Assembly (NCBI RefSeq): GCF_003583405.1
Contig: NZ_QXEC01000022.1
Span: 26,869 to 90,868, forward strand
DNA: 64,000 bases
Reading direction: 5' to 3'
Origin: Micromonospora radicis
GTDB taxonomy: Bacteria; Actinomycetota; Actinomycetes; Mycobacteriales; Micromonosporaceae
Part shown: piece after piece, positions 51,901-59,924 of the stretch
How positions within the stretch are numbered: the first letter of the stretch is position 1
How the letters are laid out: each line of letters starts with the position of its first letter
The notes under the pieces: generated by a model
The model's database searches: none
What the model was told of the DNA's origin: nothing
Seen by the model: the letters and a program-made list of their open reading frames with translations, nothing else
Translations under genes and position numbers: made by a program

Positions 51901-52986
51901 CAGATCGTGGCGCGCGGCCTCAACTTCGGGGTGCACCTGCTGCTGACCACCGCCCGGTGGTCCGAGGTGCACCACGGGCTACGCGACCAGATCGGCACCC
52001 GGCTGGAACTGCGGCTCGGCGATCCGGTCGACTCGGCGATCGACCTGCGGGCGGCGGCGACCGTCCCCCGGGTGCCGGGCCGCGGACTGACCACTCAGAA
52101 GACCCACTTCCTGGGTGCGCTGCCGCGCATCGACGGGCTGACCGACGAAGCCGGCATGCCCGACGGCACCCGGGCGCTGGCCACCGCGGTCAAGGAGTTC
52201 TGGGACGGCCCACCGGCACCGCGGGTACGGACCCTGCCGGCGGTGCTGCCCGCCGACGAACTGCCGCCGGCCGAGGGCGACCTGCGGCTGCCGATCGGGG
52301 TCGACGAGGAACGCCTCCAGCCCGTCTGGCACGACTTCGGCGAGCTGGCGCACCTCACCGTCCTGGGTGACGCGCAGTCGGGCAAGACGAGTCTGCTGCG
52401 GTACCTGGCCACCGCGCTGACCCGACGGTTCACCCCGAAGGAGGTACGGATCATGGCGGTGGACTTCCGGCGGGCGCTGTTCGACGAGATCCCGGAGGAG
52501 TACCGGCTCGGCTACTCGGTGTCGGTCGAGTCGACCCGATCGACCGTGGCGTCGGCCATCGAGGGGCTCAAGCTACGGATGCCGGGCACCGACATCACCC
52601 CCGAGCGGCTGCGGGCCCGCGACTGGTGGACCGGGCCCCGGCTCTACCTGCTGGTGGACGACTACGACATGCTCGGCGGGCACGAGAGTCCGCTGCTGCC
52701 GCTGATCCCGTACCTCGCGCAGGGCACCGACATCGGCTTCCACGTGGTGTTGACCCGGGCCGCGGCGGGTGCGATGCGGATGCAGATGGATCCGGTCATC
52801 CGCCGGCTCCAGGAGACCAACAGTCCGGACGTGGTGCTCTCCTGCCCGCCGAACGAGGGACCGTTGCTAGGCAACACCAAGCCGCGGATCCTGCCGCCCG
52901 GGCGGGCACTGCTCTGTACCCGGCGCGGCAGCCGGATGATCCAGACCCCGTACGCCGAGCCGGCCGCCGAGCCGGCGGTCCGGTAG
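49000..52986 (+). CDS. eccC: Type VII secretion ATPase EccC (FtsK/SpoIIIE family)
   Basis: 1,328 residues. The N-terminus (MSTVYFRRPAR, then EISLQEPP) and two membrane segments (about 38-85) are typical. Three FtsK-like ATPase domains follow. Walker A motifs are GATGSGKSE (about 481), GGPQSGKST (about 841) and GDAQSGKTS (about 1123). Walker B motifs are VVDEFSEL, LVVDGWFTL and LLVDDYDML. It is one chain, not split into EccCa/EccCb. GTG 49000 is preferred over GTG 48994, because GGAGG at 48990-48994 then sits 5 bases upstream. EccC recognises substrate signals and drives export. Confidence 0.94.
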   Translation: MSTVYFRRPARRAGPEAPSGEISLQEPPVLPEVTPGGLRGVMTILPMMLMSGVMVMMFLGGGRGMLTWVMASMMGVAMIGMVVGQLAMSAGERKRRMGGDRRDYLRYLSQQRKRVRRSIERQREATVWRHPEPAALWSVASTSRRWERRPSHPDFLEVRIGTGQQRLATRMAPLQTKPIEDLEPLAAKSLRRFINAYTTVADLPVALFLPAFHQIRVTGDAQRRRSFARALLAQVATFHAPEEVLVAVCVDEETAAEWEWVKWLPHVQHPTEQDAAGPARLAAESVDAVERLLGAEFLGRPRWEAGATPSRDEPYVIVLCDGGRIPPGSRMTSGGYRNAVLVDLGTPPSAVARGVLWADLTDEGLHQVRHDQVSREVRTRLARPDELTTAEARTVSRILSPYRLSITTEPAAEALSTDFDLGTLLGVPDVGNLDLARQWGQRSIAQRLRIPIGVDSDGQPVELDIKESALGGMGPHGMLIGATGSGKSELLRTIVLSLAMTHSSEILNFVLVDFKGGATFLGLDQLPHTSAVITNLADEAALVGRMREALNGELVRRQELLRQAGGFTSVLEYERARAGGEPLDPLPTLFVVVDEFSELLAAHRDFIELFVMIGRLGRSLAVHLLLASQRLDDGRITALETHLSYRIGLRTFSAIESRTAIGVPDAHELPSQPGHGYLRADVSSLIRFKAAYVSGAHRSRRHRLDLDVVQRQVVPYRLLHTPHQEVPVTEPEPAESTETTAAAEHPQGRGPSVLQVVTAQLVDQGPPAHQVWLPPLLRPPTLDQMLPALAPDPEAGLRAVGWPGNGALTVPVGYVDKPFEQARELLAADLSGIGGHLGIAGGPQSGKSTLLRTLICALALTHSPREVQFYCLDFGGGTLATLADLPHVGSVAGRLEADRVTRTVAEVSALIAERERRFATQGVDSMAAYRRQRAAGSVDDPYGDVFLVVDGWFTLRQEFEAVDPAIRQIVARGLNFGVHLLLTTARWSEVHHGLRDQIGTRLELRLGDPVDSAIDLRAAATVPRVPGRGLTTQKTHFLGALPRIDGLTDEAGMPDGTRALATAVKEFWDGPPAPRVRTLPAVLPADELPPAEGDLRLPIGVDEERLQPVWHDFGELAHLTVLGDAQSGKTSLLRYLATALTRRFTPKEVRIMAVDFRRALFDEIPEEYRLGYSVSVESTRSTVASAIEGLKLRMPGTDITPERLRARDWWTGPRLYLLVDDYDMLGGHESPLLPLIPYLAQGTDIGFHVVLTRAAAGAMRMQMDPVIRRLQETNSPDVVLSCPPNEGPLLGNTKPRILPPGRALLCTRRGSRMIQTPYAEPAAEPAVR

Positions 52987-53007
52987 GGACGGTGGCCGGC
53001 TCGGCGG
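52964..53007. terminator. Bidirectional hairpin between eccC and mycP
   Basis: A perfect 13-bp inverted repeat (52964-52976 / 52995-53007) with an 18-base loop. It begins inside the last codons of eccC and ends just before the convergent mycosin stop. It should terminate both transcripts. Confidence 0.7.
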
Positions 53008-53012
53008 GCGGT

Positions 53013-54197
53013 TCAGGAGGGGGATCGGTCCGGGTGGTTGCGCCGCCGGCCCCGCCGGACGGTGTGGAGGGCGGCCACCAGCAGGGTCAGCGCGACGATC
53101 CCGGCGGTGACGAGCCGGGCCCGGGTGCGGGCGGCGTCCGGCGGGGCGGCGACCGGGACGACGACCGGGGTGACACCCTGCCGGACGATCCGGGCCCCGG
53201 CCTCGGGGTCGATCGCCGCGACCGCGCTGTACGGGTCGACGGTGCCGACCGGCACGCCCGGCGGGTGTTCGGCGGTGGCGAGCAGCCGGTCCCGTACCCG
53301 CCCCGCGTCGAGGTCGGGATGGTACGCACGGACCAGCGCCGCGGCCCCGGCCGCGTAGGCGGCGGCGACCGCCGACCCGTCCACCGTGTAGACGCCGGAG
53401 CCCACCGGCCCCGGCACGACGGCACCGACCCCGGGGGCCAACAGGTCCGGGCCGCCCTCCTTCGCCGCCGGCTGGCTGGCCCGGCCGTCGACGCCGATCC
53501 CGCCGACGGCGAGCACCTGCGGGTACGCGGAGGGGAACCAGACCTGCGGTGGTTGTCCGGCCACCGTCGACGGGCGATCGTTGACCGGCGCGACGACCAG
53601 CACGTCGGCGCGGGTCGCCCGGGTCACCGCGGCACGCAGTGCGGGACTGTCGGCGGGTACGCCGGTGCCCAGGACCACCACGTCGGCGCCTCCGGTGACC
53701 GCGGCGTCGATGCCGTCGGCGAGCGCCTTCGGCGTGACCCTACGCTGACCGTCGATCACCCGGACCGGCAGTACGGTCGCCTCGGGTGCCATCCCGAAGA
53801 CGGTGCCGCCGGGCCCGTCCCGGCCGGCGACGATGCCGGCCAGCGCACTGCCCCGGCCCAGGCAGTCGGCCCGCGCACGGCCACCGGAGACGACGTCCCG
53901 GCCGGGCAGTACCGCCCCGGTCAACCCGCTGGTGGCCCCGCTCACCCCGGAGTCCAGGACCGCCACCACCACCTCCGACCCCCGGCTCAACGGCCACACC
54001 TGCTGCGGGGCCAACCGGGCCAACGGCCAGGAGATCCGGTCGCCGGCCGGGACGGGGGACGGGCCGACACAGCCGACGGTCGCCGCCGGCAGCGTGGGTG
54101 GGTCGGGTTGGTCGGCGGCGGCCGGCGGTGCGCCGAGCGCCACCAGGCCGAGTGCCGCGCCGGCCACCGCCACGCTACGGCGCCGCCGGCCCGGCAT
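53013..54197 (-). CDS. mycP: Mycosin (S8 family) with degenerate active site
   Basis: 394 residues. A signal peptide (to about 28), a subtilisin-like domain and a C-terminal transmembrane helix (about 362-380) with a basic tail give standard mycosin architecture. C43 and C112 fit a conserved disulfide. Asp82 of the triad (VLDSGV) and N206 remain. However, the usual HGT is RGS (R115), and the usual GTS-x-A-A-P motif reads GSAVAAAY, with A276 at the catalytic Ser. So His and Ser are both lost and the protein is predicted non-proteolytic. Mycosins also stabilise the ESX membrane complex without proteolysis (known in mycobacteria), which could explain retention. ATG 54197 gives the best signal peptide. 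Confidence 0.88.
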   Translation of the reverse strand: MPGRRRRSVAVAGAALGLVALGAPPAAADQPDPPTLPAATVGCVGPSPVPAGDRISWPLARLAPQQVWPLSRGSEVVVAVLDSGVSGATSGLTGAVLPGRDVVSGGRARADCLGRGSALAGIVAGRDGPGGTVFGMAPEATVLPVRVIDGQRRVTPKALADGIDAAVTGGADVVVLGTGVPADSPALRAAVTRATRADVLVVAPVNDRPSTVAGQPPQVWFPSAYPQVLAVGGIGVDGRASQPAAKEGGPDLLAPGVGAVVPGPVGSGVYTVDGSAVAAAYAAGAAALVRAYHPDLDAGRVRDRLLATAEHPPGVPVGTVDPYSAVAAIDPEAGARIVRQGVTPVVVPVAAPPDAARTRARLVTAGIVALTLLVAALHTVRRGRRRNHPDRSPS

Positions 54198-54207
54198 CCG
54201 TCGCCCG

Positions 54208-54735
54208 CTACCGGTCGAGCTGGGCACGCAGGGCCTGCTTGGCGTAGTAGGCGCGGGACTTCACCGTCCCCAGCGGAACGTTCAGCAGCACCGCCAGTTC
54301 GGTGGGCGAACGGCCGTGGAAGTACAGCTCGAGCAACACCACCCGGTGCTCGACGCTCAACTGACGCAACGCCTCCTGGACGGTGTGCGCGCCGACCACC
54401 TCGTCGATCCGATCCTCCGCGGCGCTGATCCGGGTTAGGTCCTCGGCCATCACCTCCGTCGGTCGGGCCCGCCGCGCCCGGAGCATGTCCACCACCAGAC
54501 GGCGCGCCACGGTGAACAGCCACGGGCGGAAGATCTCGATGTCGGCCGCCTCGTCGCGCAGCAGGTGCCGCCAGGCCCGCAGGAAGGTCTCCTGGAGGAT
54601 GTCCTCGGCCAGCAGACGATCACCCAGAGTCAGCTTGACCAGGTAGTTGAAGAGTGACGCACGGTGCAGCTGGTGCAGCGTATCGAGCTTGACCTCGGCG
54701 GAATCCGAGGCGACGCAACCGGCCGTCGCGATCAT
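54208..54735 (-). CDS. ECF-type RNA polymerase sigma factor
   Basis: 175 residues. Region 2 has LAEDILQETFLRAWRH and the -10 recognition segment PWLFTVARRLVVDMLRARRAR. Region 4 has LSVEHRVVLLELYFHGRSPTELAVLLNVPLGTVKSR. The ATG at 54735 is preceded by GGAGGG. It is similar to SigK/SigL-type ECFs. It is the first gene of a pair with the mycosin, 10 bases apart. The zinc anti-sigma gene at 59405 is a possible partner by proximity. The regulated promoters are unknown; the T7SS operons are the natural guess. Confidence 0.85.
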   Translation of the reverse strand: MIATAGCVASDSAEVKLDTLHQLHRASLFNYLVKLTLGDRLLAEDILQETFLRAWRHLLRDEAADIEIFRPWLFTVARRLVVDMLRARRARPTEVMAEDLTRISAAEDRIDEVVGAHTVQEALRQLSVEHRVVLLELYFHGRSPTELAVLLNVPLGTVKSRAYYAKQALRAQLDR

Positions 54736-54890
54736 GTTGCCCTCCGTATCAGTCGCTGACCCGACGGTCCCGCGTACGCGCCCGTGAAACATCGCGGAGG
54801 GCAGTGATTCTTTGCGGTGTGGTGAACCTTCGGTGCCCGCCGAACGAAGTAGGTGTCACGAATCGCGTCAAGTCCGATCGGGAGGCGGGT

Positions 54891-55937
54891 GTGTCGGTCG
54901 CCGCGTTCCACCACTTGCTGCTACGGGTCGCCGGCTGGGTGCCCGACGAACTGATCTGCACCGCCCGGGACCGACTCGCCCGGGGCGCCACCGACGAGGT
55001 GGCGACGATCGTCGACCACGCGCGGGCCACCACCCGGATCTCACTCTCCGCGTCCGATCTGGCGTTGCTCGCCGTACCCGGTGACAACGCGGCCGAGGCC
55101 GGGGCGCCGCACCGGGGGCTGCCGCCGGTTTCGTTCAGCGTCACCGACCCGGCCCGGTCGGGCAGCACGGCCGGGACCGGCGGGGGCACCGAGAACAGTG
55201 GAGCGGCGCCAGTCGGCCTCGGTCCGGTCGCGGCGGCCTGCGTCGGGGCGGTCGAACTGGAGTCGGAGGGTACGGCCCGGGCGGTGTGGCGGGTCTGGCG
55301 TACGCCGGACCGCACGACCGACTATCCCCCGCCGAAACAGGTCTTCCTCGTCCTGGCCGTGGCGGACGGTGAACTCCTCGCGCTGACCGCGGCCCGGTTG
55401 CAGGAGGTGCTGTCCCACGCCGGTGAACCGGCACCCCAGGTGGAGGTGTTCACCGCCCCGCTGCTGCTGCCGCCCTACCAGCGCGCCGCCCTGGCCAGTG
55501 CCACGCTGATCTGGGCCGGCGAACCGGCCGGCGCCCTCGCCCGCACCGAGCCGGCCGCGCTGACCCGGCCCCGGGTGGCCCGGCTACTCGCCCCGGCCAC
55601 CCCACCGGAGCTGCCCGGCGCGACGCTCGCCGAGGAGGAGCGTGAGCGGGTGCTGGCGTTCCTCGGCGGCGGTTCACCGATCGTGCGGAGCACGGCCACC
55701 ATGGACGACGTCCTGGACGGCACACCGGGGGTGGTACCGATGGGCTACCGCTCCGACGGGATCTGGGTCTGGCCGGACGGGCTGGCCCACTACGTCCAGG
55801 GTCACGCGGCGGCGCCGGAGCCCGACTTCCTCGACCACATCAGGGCCGCCGGCTACCGGGCCACCCCGGTCGTCCCGACCGTTGCCCACCAGGCGATGGA
55901 CGCGCTCACCGCGGCAGGACGGGACGCACCGTGGTGA
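54891..55937 (+). CDS. T7SS-locus protein of unknown function
   Basis: 348 residues. A GTG start at 54891 with GGAGG at 54881-54885 is chosen; an upstream in-frame codon (54804) would include the hairpin-rich promoter. It has no signal peptide, membrane helix or P-loop. The N-terminal part is helical (FHHLLLRVAGWVPDELICTARDRL), followed by mixed alpha/beta. A C-terminal stretch reads GVVPMGYRSDGIWVWPD and HYVQGHAAAPEPDFLDHI. The stop overlaps the next gene's start, so both are co-translated. The family is unrecognised. Most likely a cytosolic accessory protein of the ESX island. Confidence 0.6.
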   Translation: MSVAAFHHLLLRVAGWVPDELICTARDRLARGATDEVATIVDHARATTRISLSASDLALLAVPGDNAAEAGAPHRGLPPVSFSVTDPARSGSTAGTGGGTENSGAAPVGLGPVAAACVGAVELESEGTARAVWRVWRTPDRTTDYPPPKQVFLVLAVADGELLALTAARLQEVLSHAGEPAPQVEVFTAPLLLPPYQRAALASATLIWAGEPAGALARTEPAALTRPRVARLLAPATPPELPGATLAEEERERVLAFLGGGSPIVRSTATMDDVLDGTPGVVPMGYRSDGIWVWPDGLAHYVQGHAAAPEPDFLDHIRAAGYRATPVVPTVAHQAMDALTAAGRDAPW

Positions 55938-58000
55938 CCATGGTCGCCGGCCACCCGGCCCGCGACGCGGCGCCGCCGGTACGCCTCGATGAGATCCAGG
56001 GGGCGTTGCTGTTGCACACCGGCACCGGACCGGCGGCGGCGCTGCGGGCGGTGACGACCGCACTCGCCAGGGCCCACCCCGAGACGATCGTGGTGACCTC
56101 GCCCGCGGTGACCGCCCGCGCCGACGTGTTCGGGCTCGCCGCCGAGGCGCTCGTCCGTCACCCGCCGGCCCGGCCCGCCGTACGGCTGGTGCTGCTCGGG
56201 GACGGCCCGGACCGGGCCGCCCGGATCTCCGGTATCCGGGAGGTCGCCGCGCGTCTCGACCGGCCGGTCACCGGGCCGCTCGGCCGGATCACCGTCGCCG
56301 CCGACGGGACCTGCGTCAGCCTGCCCCCGGTCGACGACCCGGCGGCGCCGGCCGCCGAGCAGACCGTGCCCGACGAGCCTGCCGGATCCGCGGGCTGGCA
56401 CACCCGGACCGGCACCGGCGACGGCCACGACGAGCCCCCGTGGTCGCCCGCGCCGGCCTGGCCACCGGTGTCGGTCCGCCGGCCCGGACCGGGGGTGGTC
56501 CTCCGGCCGGTACCGGCGGGGCTGTGGCTGCTGCCGCCCGACCTGCCGGCGGAGTTCTCCGGGACGGTCGCAGGTCTGCCCCGCGAGCCCGACGCCGTCA
56601 CGCTGTTCGTCGGTGGCTGTGGCCGGCCGGTCGAGGTCGACGCCCTCGTCGCCGCGGTCACCGCGCTGCGCCCGGATCCGGCGACCCGGCTGGTGCTCCT
56701 GCCCGGCGCCCTGCCGGCCGGCACGGGGCTCGCCGCGCTCAGCGACCTTCCGGTACGCCTCCGCTGCGCGGTACCGGCGCGGACCGGCACCGGTCGGAGG
56801 CTCGCGCCGGTGACCCCCGAAGGCGTCGTACTGCCGGTCGACGGGACCGCCGTGGCACTCGAGCCCGCGGCGGTCCCGGTGCCGGCCACTGCGCCCGGCA
56901 CCGGCCGGCAGCCCCGCGACCCGGCCACGGCCACCGGCCGGGCCACCGCGGCCGGCTGGTCCTTCCTCCCGGCCGGGTCGACGCCGTTCGGTTTCGTCGC
57001 CGCCATCGCCGGCACCGTCGTCGAGGTCGCCTCCGGACGGCGCGGGTTCGTCGTGGACGGTGCGAAGGTCCGCGCCGACCGGCTGGCCGACCTGCTGCTG
57101 GCGGCGGGCGTCCCCGCCCGGGTGCCGCTGCTGGTCGTCGACCCGGACACGGCCGTACGGCCCGCCCTGCTCGCCGACCTCGCCACCGCCTGGGGCGCCC
57201 CGGTCCACGCGCCGTCCGGTCCGGCCGCGTTGACGGTCACCGGCGTGTTGCTCGCCGCCGGTGGCTTCACCACCTACCCGCCGGGGGGCGCCGCCCGACC
57301 AGCGGGTCCGGTGCTGCCGGCCGCCTGTGCCGCCGCGCTGGCGGCCCTTGCCGACCCGGCGACGCCACCGCCACCTGCCCGGCGTGCTCGGCGTCGCCGG
57401 GCCGAGCGGCGGGTCAACGGCCACCACCTGCCGGCCGGCGGCGACATCTGGGTACCCGAGATCCCGGTGACCGACCCCGTCCGCGCCCGCGACGACGACG
57501 CACCGCCCCCCGGCGACCTCGCCGCCACGGTCGCCCAGGCCCTCGGCGCGGACCAGGAGCGGGTCGCGGAGGAACTCCGCGCGCAGCGACCGGACGGCCG
57601 CACCGACGGCGGGTCGGCGGGTACGGTCGCCTCGGTGCTGACCCGGATGCCACTGGTGTTCGGGCCGGTCTTCGCCACCGGGGACCGACCCGAGGGCAGC
57701 TACCGCCCGGGCACGGACATCGTCGAGCCGAGTTTCCTCACCGCGTGGCTCTCCCCCGACCGGCCCGCTCCCGGCGGGCCGACCCTCGTCATCTGGTCGG
57801 CCTCCGGTCGCCACCTGGACGCCGGTTTCCTCGACGACGGCCCCGCCTGCGTCTTCGTTCCGGGCAGCCGGTTCCGGGTGCTCGACGTGGACGCCGGGGA
57901 ACCGGCCGTCGTCTACCTGGCCGACCTGGCCACCGACCGGCCGTTCGACATCGAGGATCTGCTCACCCGGCTCCGGACCGTCCGAACGGGTCGCACCTGA
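55931..58000 (+). CDS. T7SS-locus protein with C-terminal ART-like fold
   Basis: 689 residues with a GTG start overlapping the previous stop. There are two or three alpha/beta blocks without a P-loop (1-150, 210-300, 340-480), Pro/Ala-rich linkers, then a C-terminal domain (about 565-680). That domain repeats the pattern of the protein at 28271-29293: GPVFAT, GSYRPGTDIVEPSF, LVIWSASGRHL, VFVPGSRFRVLDVD. As there, the ART catalytic R, STS and E positions appear lost. Its start and length suggest a modular secreted-substrate or decoy-like protein, but no signal peptide is seen. Function unknown. Confidence 0.6.
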   Translation: MVTMVAGHPARDAAPPVRLDEIQGALLLHTGTGPAAALRAVTTALARAHPETIVVTSPAVTARADVFGLAAEALVRHPPARPAVRLVLLGDGPDRAARISGIREVAARLDRPVTGPLGRITVAADGTCVSLPPVDDPAAPAAEQTVPDEPAGSAGWHTRTGTGDGHDEPPWSPAPAWPPVSVRRPGPGVVLRPVPAGLWLLPPDLPAEFSGTVAGLPREPDAVTLFVGGCGRPVEVDALVAAVTALRPDPATRLVLLPGALPAGTGLAALSDLPVRLRCAVPARTGTGRRLAPVTPEGVVLPVDGTAVALEPAAVPVPATAPGTGRQPRDPATATGRATAAGWSFLPAGSTPFGFVAAIAGTVVEVASGRRGFVVDGAKVRADRLADLLLAAGVPARVPLLVVDPDTAVRPALLADLATAWGAPVHAPSGPAALTVTGVLLAAGGFTTYPPGGAARPAGPVLPAACAAALAALADPATPPPPARRARRRRAERRVNGHHLPAGGDIWVPEIPVTDPVRARDDDAPPPGDLAATVAQALGADQERVAEELRAQRPDGRTDGGSAGTVASVLTRMPLVFGPVFATGDRPEGSYRPGTDIVEPSFLTAWLSPDRPAPGGPTLVIWSASGRHLDAGFLDDGPACVFVPGSRFRVLDVDAGEPAVVYLADLATDRPFDIEDLLTRLRTVRTGRT

Positions 58001-58004
58001 CCGG

Positions 58005-59144
58005 TCACGACACCCGGGCCAACCGCCACGTCTGGTTGGCGTTGGGGTCGGCGGGGTCGGCGTTCCACTGCTGCACGGCCACCCCGTCGGCAGTCCCGCC
58101 GTCCCGGACGTCGAGCAGGAAACCACTCGTCATGTTCTTGATCGAGTACCGGTTCCCGCCCAGCGCGGTGAAGCACCAGGTCTGGTTGTGGCTGCCGTCG
58201 TAGTAGGTCCACTGCTGCATCTGCATGCCGTTGACCGAGGTGCCGTCGGTGTTGTCGAAGGCCTTGCCGGTGCGGGCGTTGACCAGGTGGTAGCAGCCCG
58301 CCTGGCCGGCGATCAGCCGCCAGTGCTGGGCGCTGTCGCCCGTGTTCGAGCTCTGCACCACCCGGGCGCCGTCCGCGCCGGAGCCCCCGCTCACCCCGGC
58401 GGACTTCCCGCTGGCGAGGTTGACCAACCGGACGGTGATCCCGGCTCGGGGCGCCCCGTACGCGGGCGCCGTGGTGGGTTGCGGTTCGACGGCGCGCGAC
58501 GCGGCCGGCGACGGCCCGACCGACTGGCCGGAGTCGGCGCGCGGCTGGCCGGTCGCACGCGGCGCGGTGCTGGCCGCCGCGCTGGCCGGCGGGCTGGACT
58601 CGCCCCTGCGTCGGAAGCCTTCCGGGTCGGGGGCATCCCCGTCCGCAGGTGCGGTGTCCTCGCCGTCGGCCGGTGGGACCGGGACGGTCGGTTCGGCCGA
58701 GCGGGGATCGGGCAGTCCGGTCGGTGGCGGGGCCGACCGGCCCGGTGCCGAACCCTCGGCCCGGGGGGTCGCGTCCGGCTGGTCGGCGGTCCCGCCCCCG
58801 GCGGCCAGGGCGATTGCCCCTACCACCACGACGAGCGTCCCGGCGGCGACCAGCGCCTTGGTGGGCACCGCGCGAAGCAGCCGACGCGGCGTGCCGGCCC
58901 AGCCGACAGACGCCGGTCCGCTCGGTATCCCCGGCTCCCCGCCGGCTGCCGGCCGCGGGTCGACGGTTCCCGGGGAACCGCCGGCTCGCGGCGGCGGGTC
59001 GGCGACGGGTTCTCCGGCGGACCGATCCGGGTCGAGCCCGCCGAGGAGCCAGCCGCCCCGCGCCGGTTCGTCGTGGTCCTGCTCGGCCACGTGTTCCCAG
59101 TCGACGGCCTGCTCCCACTCGTCCTTGCCGGAGTTCTCCTGCAC
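58005..59144 (-). CDS. Single-pass membrane ricin-type lectin protein
   Basis: 379 residues. An acidic cytoplasmic N-terminus (about 1-93) is followed by one transmembrane helix (about 96-116), a long Pro/Asp/Ser linker to about 235, then a single ricin B beta-trefoil (about 238-379). QxW-like signatures are AQHW, QQW followed by NQTW, and QQW followed by NQTW. The trefoil faces outward. It ends 4 bases from the convergent T7SS gene. The zinc anti-sigma gene upstream in the same direction is separated by 260 bases containing no gene, so co-transcription is uncertain. Confidence 0.8.
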   Translation of the reverse strand: MQENSGKDEWEQAVDWEHVAEQDHDEPARGGWLLGGLDPDRSAGEPVADPPPRAGGSPGTVDPRPAAGGEPGIPSGPASVGWAGTPRRLLRAVPTKALVAAGTLVVVVGAIALAAGGGTADQPDATPRAEGSAPGRSAPPPTGLPDPRSAEPTVPVPPADGEDTAPADGDAPDPEGFRRRGESSPPASAAASTAPRATGQPRADSGQSVGPSPAASRAVEPQPTTAPAYGAPRAGITVRLVNLASGKSAGVSGGSGADGARVVQSSNTGDSAQHWRLIAGQAGCYHLVNARTGKAFDNTDGTSVNGMQMQQWTYYDGSHNQTWCFTALGGNRYSIKNMTSGFLLDVRDGGTADGVAVQQWNADPADPNANQTWRLARVS

Positions 59145-59404
59145 GCCGCAGCCTCCACGTCCTGTCCTTGTCCTGGCGACCGACCCCGCCGGGCGCCACG
59201 GCCGGGATTCCGAGCCACTGCCACTACGTACGGCACCGCTCGCGGGTTCACCGCGCGGCGTTGCACTGTGTGCGGCGAGGCTCCGGGCACCGGTACGACG
59301 AGCAGGACGTCGGCCGCCGGTTGGGCCAACAGGAGAAGCCGGATGTCGGCGCGGGACGTCGAGACTGGCCAGTACGGCCTACGGGCCGTCCCCGGCGGTC
59401 CCAC

Positions 59405-59788
59405 TCAGCACCGACCTGACAGTCCGGCCAGGGCGAGCCCACCGGCGCCGAGGAGCACCCCGACGAGCAACACCACGGCGTACCGCAGGATCCGGCGGAA
59501 CCGGTGGCCCGGGTCACCTCCGCGCGACTGCGTCGTACCGGGTGTCGTCGTCGGATCGGTATCGGCGTCGAGGCCGCCCGCCTCCAGCGCGCGGACCGCC
59601 GTCGGCGGCAGGGTGGCCACGGAGGCCGCCACCTCGCTCAGCCCCGCCGCGACGGCCCGACACCCGGCACACCGCAGCAGGTGCGCCTCGACCTCGAACT
59701 CCTCGTCGGCCGACAGGGACCCCAGCAGGTAGCGGGCGAGCTGTTCCCGCCCGCGTTCGCCGCCGGCGACACATCGTTGTGCACTCAT
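59405..59788 (-). CDS. Zinc-binding anti-sigma factor (ZAS family), membrane anchored
   Basis: 127 residues. The ZAS motif H36-x3-C40-x2-C43 follows a helical start. One transmembrane helix lies near the C-terminus (about 104-125), leaving a very short outside tail. ZAS proteins hold an ECF sigma at the membrane until a signal arrives. The nearest free-standing ECF is at 54208-54735, about 5 kb away, so pairing is a hypothesis. An ECF gene directly beside this one is not present. Confidence 0.75.
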   Translation of the reverse strand: MSAQRCVAGGERGREQLARYLLGSLSADEEFEVEAHLLRCAGCRAVAAGLSEVAASVATLPPTAVRALEAGGLDADTDPTTTPGTTQSRGGDPGHRFRRILRYAVVLLVGVLLGAGGLALAGLSGRC

Positions 59789-59924
59789 CAACTGCCCGTC
59801 TTTGTGCGGTCGGCCGAACCTGGCTGTCGTCCCCATTACTCCGGTTGAGAGTTCCGGACGGTTCGATCGCCCGCCGAATCTTCCACCGGCGGTCGGCGAC
59901 CGCCCCGGTCCCGATGCCGGTGGG

